The position numbers were made by a program, and so were the translations under genes. The notes under the pieces are model-generated. The model made no database searches. It saw only the letters and a list, made by a program, of their open reading frames with translations, and was not told where the DNA came from. A stretch of 20,898 nt of DNA from UBA6448 sp051893155 (GTDB lineage: Bacteria > Bacillota_I > Bacilli_A > RF39 > UBA660), in contig JBJFGY010000127.1 of NCBI GenBank assembly GCA_051893155.1, positions 1-20,898 of the forward strand, given 5' to 3'. Positions 15,109 to 20,898 of the stretch are shown here, piece by piece. Numbering within the stretch: position 1 is the first letter of the stretch; the number at the start of each line of letters is the position of its first letter.

Positions 15109-17523
15109 ATGATAAAACTTGAAAAAATTGATAAATATTTTAATAGACATAAAAAAAATGAATTACATGTCATCAATAATACATCATTAAATTTACCTAA
15201 TTCAGGACTTGTTGCTTTATTAGGTTCATCAGGTAGTGGTAAAACAACATTATTGAATGTAATTGGAGGCCTTGATAAAGTTCAAAAAGGTAAAATTTAT
15301 ATTAATGATAAAAGAATAACTAAAAGAAGTTCACACTATATTGATAAAGTGCGTAATTTAAATGTTGGATATATATTTCAAAATTATCACTTAATTGATA
15401 ATTTAACTGTTTTTGAAAATGTTGCTATTTCTCTTAAAATGATTGGCATAAAAAATAAAGAAGAAATAAGTAAAAGAGTAAACTATGTTTTAAAAATTGT
15501 TAAAATAGATAGACTTAAAAATAGACCGGCTTCAATGCTTTCTGGCGGTGAAAAACAAAGAGTGGCAATAGCAAGAGCAATAGTAAAAGATCCTAATATC
15601 ATTTTAGCAGATGAACCAACAGGTAATTTAGATAGTCAAAATACAATTGAAATAATGAATATTATTAAAGCTATTTCTAAAAATAGATTAGTAATATTAG
15701 TTACTCATGAAGTTAATCTTGCTAAATTTTATGCAGATAGAATTATTGAAATTGAAAATGGTGAGATTAAAAATGACTATGAAAATGCTGAAGAAAATAG
15801 TTTAGATTATAAAATCGACAATAAAATATACTTAAAAGATTTTAAAAATAAAGATGAATTATCCAATAAATTAACTATATTTTCTGATAAAGGTTTAAAA
15901 TCAAATATAACTTTAGTTGTAAAAAATAATAATATTTTTATTAAATGTAGTGGTAATGAAAAAATCGAAGTAATTGATGAAAACTCTAATATAGAACTTA
16001 TTGATGATCATTATAAAAAAATGGATAAATCAGTTTATGAAGAATATGACTTTGATTTTAAGAATCTTGAAACAAAAAAAGAAAAACATAAATATAGTTC
16101 AATAATAAACGGCTTTACATCAATAAAAGATGGTTTTAAAAAAATACTTGATTATTCATTTATAAAAAAATTATTATTATTAGGTTTTGCTTTATCTGGT
16201 TTATTTATAATGTATAGTTTAAGTAACATATTTGGTGTATTAAATGTAAAAGATAGTTATTTTATTAACAAAAACAAAAATTATTATGAAACAGTTTTAC
16301 CTAAAATAAGTGTTGATAATTTTATAAAATATGAAAATCTTGATGGTGTAAATTATATTTTACCAGGAGATACTTACGTTACTTTAAATATAAGTTTTAA
16401 TAACTATTATCAAACTATGAATGCTACTTCATATATATCTGGTTCTTTAATAAGTAGTGATTTATTAAATACAGATAATTTAATTTATGGTAATAATATT
16501 CAAAATAATAATGAAATAGTGGTAGATACATCAGTATTAAAACCTTTATTTGAAGGAGAAAATAAAACTGGTCTTCAAGCTGGATTAAAAGGCTATAATG
16601 ATTTAATAGGTTATGAAGTTAAAACAAGTGCAAAAAGTTATAAAATTGTGGGTATAACTGATATAGGTGATTATAGTATTTATACTAGCAAAAATGAAAT
16701 GTTTAATTTAATATCTGATACTTTTGAAAATAGATTTGGTCAAGAATTGGCAATTGATGATTATAAATTATATAATTATAATTTAGTAAGTGATTATACC
16801 TTAAAAAAAGGTCGACTTCCTGAAAATGATTATGAAGTAATAGTAAATATAAATAATGAATATGAATATCCTATTAATAAAAAATCTAATTTAAAAATAA
16901 ATAATACTAAGCTTACTGTAGTAGGGTATTACGAATCAAAAACTATAAATAATCCTTTAGTTAATGATAATATGATTAAGTATAGTTTAATTGAAAAATC
17001 TAGTAATTTAACTATTATGCCAAGTGATGAAGAAAAAGTAATTACATCATTTAATAATGAAAAATTAAATATAAAATCAAGTTATGATTTTGCAAAAAGT
17101 GAGTATATTGAGTCTAAAAAAGAAAGTGTAAATTCTGGTCTAATAGCAAGTGCAATTATTTTATTTATTTCATTTATGGAAATATACTTAATGATTCGTT
17201 CTTCATATCTATCAAGAATTAGGGAAATTGGAGTTTTAAGAGCAATAGGTGTAAAAAAATTTGATATATGTAAAATGTTTTCGGGAGAAATAATTGCTAT
17301 TACGACAATTACATGTGTTCCAGGAGTATTATTTATGGCATACTGTTTAAATACACTTCAGACAATAAGATATGTCGAGATGAATTATTTAGTTAATATA
17401 AAGATTGTATTATTAAGTATAATAATTATCTATATTTTTAATTTAATTATAGGTCTACTTCCAATACTTAAAATAATTAATACAACGCCAGCTCAGATAC
17501 TTGCAAGAAAAGACTTAGATTAA
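15109..17523 (+). CDS. ABC transporter, fused ATPase and FtsX-like permease (MacB type), second subunit
   Basis: Paralogue and probable partner of the upstream subunit. The 804 residues carry Walker A GSSGSGKTT (39-47), Q91, signature LSGGE (144-148), Walker B IILADE (164-169) and H200. A ~120-residue segment (~225-350) lies between the ATPase and the first membrane helix (~354-375), far longer than in the first subunit. A large extracytoplasmic domain and three C-terminal helices with SRIREIGVLRAIGV (a typical FtsX motif) follow. AGGAGGT lies seven bases before the ATG at 15109; an ATG at 15106, overlapping the upstream stop codon as TAATG, is closer to the site and also possible. Both ATP sites appear intact. 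The operon ends at the terminator at 17530. The substrate cannot be told from sequence. Confidence 0.92.
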   Translation: MIKLEKIDKYFNRHKKNELHVINNTSLNLPNSGLVALLGSSGSGKTTLLNVIGGLDKVQKGKIYINDKRITKRSSHYIDKVRNLNVGYIFQNYHLIDNLTVFENVAISLKMIGIKNKEEISKRVNYVLKIVKIDRLKNRPASMLSGGEKQRVAIARAIVKDPNIILADEPTGNLDSQNTIEIMNIIKAISKNRLVILVTHEVNLAKFYADRIIEIENGEIKNDYENAEENSLDYKIDNKIYLKDFKNKDELSNKLTIFSDKGLKSNITLVVKNNNIFIKCSGNEKIEVIDENSNIELIDDHYKKMDKSVYEEYDFDFKNLETKKEKHKYSSIINGFTSIKDGFKKILDYSFIKKLLLLGFALSGLFIMYSLSNIFGVLNVKDSYFINKNKNYYETVLPKISVDNFIKYENLDGVNYILPGDTYVTLNISFNNYYQTMNATSYISGSLISSDLLNTDNLIYGNNIQNNNEIVVDTSVLKPLFEGENKTGLQAGLKGYNDLIGYEVKTSAKSYKIVGITDIGDYSIYTSKNEMFNLISDTFENRFGQELAIDDYKLYNYNLVSDYTLKKGRLPENDYEVIVNINNEYEYPINKKSNLKINNTKLTVVGYYESKTINNPLVNDNMIKYSLIEKSSNLTIMPSDEEKVITSFNNEKLNIKSSYDFAKSEYIESKKESVNSGLIASAIILFISFMEIYLMIRSSYLSRIREIGVLRAIGVKKFDICKMFSGEIIAITTITCVPGVLFMAYCLNTLQTIRYVEMNYLVNIKIVLLSIIIIYIFNLIIGLLPILKIINTTPAQILARKDLD

Positions 17524-17529
17524 AAGTGT

Positions 17530-17564
17530 AAAGTTTATGCAAATAATTTGTATAAACTTTTTTT
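17530..17564 (+). terminator. Rho-independent terminator of the ABC transporter operon
   Basis: A long stem (AAAGTTTAT / ATAAACTTT, extended inward by GCAAA / TTTGT with one G-U pair) with a 3-base loop is followed by four more T. Confidence 0.85.
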
Positions 17565-17576
17565 ATATAATATAAT
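17548..17576 (+). promoter_or_regulatory. Possible promoter of the CofE-like gene
   Basis: TTGTAT, 17 bases, TATAAT (17571-17576; an overlapping TATAAT is at 17566). The -35 sits in the right arm of the preceding terminator hairpin. The match at the -35 is only partial. Confidence 0.4.
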
Positions 17577-17593
17577 TATTATAGGTGATAGAT

Positions 17594-18787
17594 ATGAGAT
17601 ATGTTGGAACAGTTGTAAGAGGAATTAGAACTCCTGTTATTAAAGAAAATGACAATTTAGAGGATATCGTTGTTGATAGTCTTTTAAAAGCAAGTGAAAG
17701 TGAAAAATTTTCATTTCATGATAAAGATATTGTAGCAATAACTGAAGCGGTAGTTGGAATAAGTTCAGGGAATTATGTTACAGTTGATGAAATAGCACTT
17801 GATATTAAAAATAAATTTAAAACAAATCATATTGGTTTAGTTTTTCCAATTTTATCAAGAAATAGATTTGCAGTACTTTTATCAGCAATTGCAAGAGCAA
17901 TGGATAAAATAACACTTCAAATATCATTTCCTTCAGATGAAGTAGGTAATGATATAATGGATAAACAAAAATTAAAAGAAAGTGGTATTAATCCATATAC
18001 TGATGTTATTGATGAAAAAACTTATTATGAAAAGTTTGGCGATTTTAAACATATATTTACTGGTGTAAATATGGTAGATTTTTATAAAGATTTAGCTCAA
18101 AAAGAAGGTTGTGAAATTGAAATAATACTTGCAAATGATCCTAAAAAAATACTTAATTATGAAAAAGATGTTTTAGTATGTGATATTCATACTAGATTTG
18201 ATACAAAAAAAACATTAAAAGAAAATAGTGATGGAATTATTTTAGGCCTTGATGATATTTTAACTGAACCTGTAAATGGAAGTGGATATAATGAAAAATA
18301 TGGTTTACTTGGTTCAAATAGATCTACGGAAGAAAGAGTTAAATTATTTCCACGAAATGCCCAAAATTTAGTGGATAATATTCAAAAAAAATTAAAAGAT
18401 ATTACTGGTAAAAATATAGAAGTTATGGTTTATGGTGATGGAGCATTTAAAGATCCTGTTGGAGGTATTTGGGAACTTGCTGATCCAGTAGTTTCACCAT
18501 TTTATACAAAAGGCCTTGAAGGTAGTCCTAATGAAATAAAATTAAAATATATTTCAGATAATAAATTTGCAAATCTTTCTGGTGAAAAACTTAATGAAGC
18601 AATAAAAAATGAAATTAAACAAAAAGATGCTAATTTAAAAGGAACAATAGCATCTCAAGGTACAACACCAAGAAGGTATACTGATTTAATTGGCTCACTT
18701 TGTGATTTAACTTCCGGTTCTGGTGATAAAGGAACTCCTGTAGTATATATTTCTGGATATTTTGATAATTATTCTATAGACAATTAA
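17594..18787 (+). CDS. Coenzyme F420-0:L-glutamate ligase (CofE)-like protein
   Basis: The 397-residue product begins like the CofE/FbiB fold family (PF01996), which adds gamma-linked glutamate to a cofactor using GTP in archaea and actinobacteria. Matching segments are GIRTPVIKEND (10-20), IVAITEAVVGISSG (46-59) and, later, YGDGAFKDPVGGIWELADP. It is much longer than archaeal CofE (about 250 residues) and belongs to the long form found in Firmicutes that do not make F420. No other F420 gene is in the window, so its real substrate is unknown; an amino-acid ligase acting on another acidic acceptor is a reasonable guess. AGGTGAT lies just upstream of ATG at 17594; a GTG at 17585 inside that site is rejected. 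The gene has no close partner and is followed by a tRNA gene. Confidence 0.82.
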   Translation: MRYVGTVVRGIRTPVIKENDNLEDIVVDSLLKASESEKFSFHDKDIVAITEAVVGISSGNYVTVDEIALDIKNKFKTNHIGLVFPILSRNRFAVLLSAIARAMDKITLQISFPSDEVGNDIMDKQKLKESGINPYTDVIDEKTYYEKFGDFKHIFTGVNMVDFYKDLAQKEGCEIEIILANDPKKILNYEKDVLVCDIHTRFDTKKTLKENSDGIILGLDDILTEPVNGSGYNEKYGLLGSNRSTEERVKLFPRNAQNLVDNIQKKLKDITGKNIEVMVYGDGAFKDPVGGIWELADPVVSPFYTKGLEGSPNEIKLKYISDNKFANLSGEKLNEAIKNEIKQKDANLKGTIASQGTTPRRYTDLIGSLCDLTSGSGDKGTPVVYISGYFDNYSIDN

Positions 18788-18816
18788 GGAAAAATATGAT
18801 ATTTTATTAATGGCTT

Positions 18817-18893
18817 AGCCCGTTGGTGAAGGGGTTTAACACACCACTTTCTCAAGGTGGCATTCAGGGGTTCGAAACCCCTACGGGTTACCA
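18817..18893 (+). tRNA. tRNA-Glu (anticodon CTC)
   Basis: A full 77-base cloverleaf can be folded by eye. It has a 7-bp acceptor stem (AGCCCGT / ACGGGTT, one G-U), a 3-bp D stem (GTG / CAC), an anticodon stem CCACT / GGTGG with loop TTCTCAA, a five-base variable loop, a T stem AGGGG / CCCCT with loop TTCGAAA, discriminator A and encoded CCA. The anticodon at 18851-18853 is CTC, reading the Glu codon GAG. A terminator follows directly. Confidence 0.95.
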
Positions 18894-18902
18894 TTAAAAT
18901 AC

Positions 18903-18930
18903 AAGTAAGTTTTTAGAACTTGCTTTTTTT
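18903..18930 (+). terminator. Terminator after tRNA-Glu
   Basis: A 9-bp stem (AAGTAAGTT / AACTTGCTT, one G-U pair) with a 5-base loop runs into T residues to 18930. It begins ten bases after the CCA end of the tRNA. Confidence 0.8.
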
Positions 18931-18937
18931 ATTTAAT

Positions 18938-18963
18938 AAAAAATGATGCTATTTTCTAGCATC
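18938..18963 (-). terminator. Rho-independent terminator of typA
   Basis: A perfect 7-bp stem (GATGCTA / TAGCATC, 18945-18963) with a 5-base loop is followed on the minus strand by A then six T. The stop codon TAG lies in the stem. It faces the tRNA terminator. Confidence 0.75.
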
Positions 18964-20757
18964 GTATTTTTTTCTAAGTTCAGTATTAAGAATTTTCTTT
19001 CTCATTCTTATATGATTTGGAGTTATTTCAACAAGTTCATCTTGATTGATAAAGTCTAGTGCTGCTTCTAAAGTAAATGGTCTAGGCCTTTTTAAAACAA
19101 CAGTTTTATCTGAATAAGCACTTCTTGTATTTGTAAGTTCTTTAGCTTTTACAACGTTTACTGCAAGATCATTATCTTTATTACATTCTCCAACAATCAT
19201 GCCTTCATAAACTTCTTCATTTGGTTCAATAAACATTATTCCACGGTCTTCAAGGGCACCAAGAGAGTAAGCTGTAGCTTTTCCTTTTTCACTTGCTACA
19301 AGAACACTTAATTTTCTTTCACCAATATTAATATTTTCTAATTTTTTAAATTCTTTAAAAGTATGATTCATTATGCCATATCCTTTAGTAAGAGTCATAA
19401 AGTTTGTTGGAAAGCCAATAAGTCCTCTTGATGGAATTTCATAGTTTATTCGAATTAAATTACCTAAATGAGTCATGTTACCCATAATTGCTCCTCTTTG
19501 CGATAATTCTTCAATTACACCGCCCATATATTCATCAGTAATTTCAATTTGTAAATCTTCATAAGGTTCACATTTTATACCATCTATTTCTTTAATAATA
19601 ACTTTTGGTTTAGATACTTCAAGTTCAAAACCTTCTCGACGCATATTTTCAATTAAAATAGATAAATGAAGTTCACCACGACCTAAAACCATAAAGTTCT
19701 CACTATCTATTTGTTCAACTTTAAGACTAACATCCCTTTGGGTTTCTTTAAATAGTCTTTCACCAATTTTTCTAGATGTTAAAATTTTTCCATCTTTTCC
19801 AGAAAAAGGAGAAGTATTTACTCCAAATGTCATTTGTAAAGTTGGTTCATCTATGTGAAGTATAGGAAGCGCATCATGATGATTAACTTCTGTTAAAGTT
19901 TCACCAACACATATATCTTCAAGGCCTGCAACAGCAACAATATCACCAACTGTAGCACTTTCTATTTCAACTCTTTTAAGTCCAATATAACCAAATAATT
20001 TTTGAACTCTAAATGATTTTTCTGTGCCATCAAGTCTTAAACAATTAACCATTTGTCCAACTTTAATATTTCCATTAAACACTTTACCAACACCAATTTT
20101 TCCAACATAATCATTATAATCAAGTAGGGCAGGTTGAAATTGAAGTGGTTTATTTTCATCACCCATAGGTTCAGGTATTTCTGATACAATTAAATCAAGT
20201 AAACATTTAAAACCTTTTTCTTGATCTTCAGGTTTATTAGATAGGGAACTAGTTCCATTAGCGGCAGAAGTATAAACTACCTTAAAATCAATTTGTTCGT
20301 CTGTTGCTCCTAATTCTAAGAATAATTCTAATACTTCATCAACAACAGATTCAACTCTTTGAGTTGGTTTGTCAACTTTATTAATTACAACAATTGGTTT
20401 ACATCCTGATTCTAAAGCTTTTTTAAGTACAAATCTTGTCTGAGGCATAGGTCCTTCATAAGCATCTACGACTAATAAAACACCATCAACCATTTTCATT
20501 ATTCTTTCAACTTCACCACCAAAATCTGCATGACCTGGAGTATCAAGAATATTAATTTTATAACCATCATAATTTACTGATGTAGTTTTAGCAAGTATTG
20601 TAATTCCTCTTTCTTTTTCAATAGCATTTGTATCCATACTTAAATTAGAGATATCTTCATTTTCTCTAAATGTTCCAGTATATTTAATTATTTCATCTAC
20701 TAAAGTTGTTTTACCATGGTCTACATGAGCTATTATTGCAATATTTCTTTTTTTCAT
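18949..20757 (-). CDS. typA: GTP-binding protein TypA/BipA
   Basis: A ribosome-associated translational GTPase of the EF-G/LepA class, needed for 50S assembly and growth under stress such as cold (family knowledge). The 602 residues are of usual length. The GTPase motifs are clear: AHVDHGKT (10-17), GITI, DTPGHADFGGEV, NKVDK and a TSA motif. The EF-Tu-like domain II, an EF-G-like domain V and the TypA-specific C-terminal domain (ending EITPNHIRMRKKILN) follow. GGGTGA precedes the ATG at 20757 by five bases. It has its own extended -10 promoter and terminator, so it is likely monocistronic. Nothing looks broken or unusual. Confidence 0.97.
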   Translation of the reverse strand: MKKRNIAIIAHVDHGKTTLVDEIIKYTGTFRENEDISNLSMDTNAIEKERGITILAKTTSVNYDGYKINILDTPGHADFGGEVERIMKMVDGVLLVVDAYEGPMPQTRFVLKKALESGCKPIVVINKVDKPTQRVESVVDEVLELFLELGATDEQIDFKVVYTSAANGTSSLSNKPEDQEKGFKCLLDLIVSEIPEPMGDENKPLQFQPALLDYNDYVGKIGVGKVFNGNIKVGQMVNCLRLDGTEKSFRVQKLFGYIGLKRVEIESATVGDIVAVAGLEDICVGETLTEVNHHDALPILHIDEPTLQMTFGVNTSPFSGKDGKILTSRKIGERLFKETQRDVSLKVEQIDSENFMVLGRGELHLSILIENMRREGFELEVSKPKVIIKEIDGIKCEPYEDLQIEITDEYMGGVIEELSQRGAIMGNMTHLGNLIRINYEIPSRGLIGFPTNFMTLTKGYGIMNHTFKEFKKLENINIGERKLSVLVASEKGKATAYSLGALEDRGIMFIEPNEEVYEGMIVGECNKDNDLAVNVVKAKELTNTRSAYSDKTVVLKRPRPFTLEAALDFINQDELVEITPNHIRMRKKILNTELRKKYDARK

Positions 20758-20781
20758 AATTTCACCCGTTTTTCCTTTGGT

Positions 20782-20811
20782 ATTATAGCACTAATTTAAA
20801 AAAATAATCAA
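20782..20811 (-). promoter_or_regulatory. Promoter of typA
   Basis: Minus strand TTGATT, 18 bases, TATAAT, with TGC directly before the -10 (extended -10). The -10 ends about 24 bases before the ATG at 20757. Confidence 0.7.
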
Positions 20812-20898
20812 CATATAATGTTTTGAGTTTAGGTTTTTTATGAAAAAATTTTTAAATATTTTTGATTAGTTTATAAAAATGTAGTTTTTTATAACAAA

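Noticed and set aside
20838..20867. Short open frame MKKFLNIFD at the window's right end
   Set aside because: It stops after nine codons and has no Shine-Dalgarno site; a gene starting further right cannot be judged.
1..20898. CRISPR array, insertion sequence, prophage or integration site
   Set aside because: No regular spaced repeats, transposase or integrase genes, or terminal inverted repeats were seen; the only direct repeats are within two coding regions.

Overview
The window is strongly AT-rich chromosomal DNA with Gram-positive style signals: Shine-Dalgarno sites, TTGACA/TATAAT promoters, hairpin-plus-T terminators, and an HrcA-type CIRCE operator. Its gene content (TypA, RNase R, Hsp20, ZIP transporter, fused ATPase-FtsX transporters, secreted proteins with one C-terminal membrane anchor) suggests a low-GC Firmicute, probably an uncultured relative of the Bacilli/Mollicutes branch from an animal gut. 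That placement is inference. Tryptophan is encoded by TGG and every gene ends in TAA or TAG; no gene here ends in TGA. The presence of a peptidoglycan-hydrolase-like gene argues against a completely wall-less cell, but this is not proven.

Layout. Bases 1-1370: a secreted surface protein with a beta-helix-like region, a bacterial repeat domain and a sorting-signal-like C-terminus, ending at a strong terminator. Bases 1376-4691: a minus-strand block of three unrecognised genes, made of a tightly coupled pair (4638 to 2982) followed by a membrane-anchored protein. Bases 4710-5500: an Hsp20 chaperone under a CIRCE-overlapped consensus promoter, then a small acidic protein. Bases 5465-9277: RNase R (minus) diverging from a membrane-tethered secreted nuclease and a ZIP metal transporter. 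Bases 9443-12863: a dockerin-bearing SH3/glucosaminidase and, 14 bases downstream, a membrane-anchored cohesin protein. Bases 12877-17564: two overlapping MacB/FtsX-type ABC transporter genes. Bases 17548-18930: a CofE-like ligase and a tRNA-Glu(CTC). Bases 18938-20811: TypA/BipA on the minus strand with its own promoter and terminator. The last ~85 bases hold nothing I can support.

The most interesting element is the pair at 9496-12848. One gene makes a secreted wall-lytic-type enzyme ending in a two-repeat dockerin. The next gene makes a single cohesin on a membrane anchor, with a basic cytoplasmic tail. Both proteins also carry a cadherin-like beta-sandwich. Read together they look like a minimal two-component cohesin-dockerin module that docks a peptidoglycan hydrolase on the cell's own membrane, unlike the polysaccharide-degrading cellulosomes where this interaction is best known. 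Other points worth a look are the probable leaderless mRNA of the nuclease, the unrecognised gene pair at 2982-4638, and the near-identical DNA of the two dockerin repeats.
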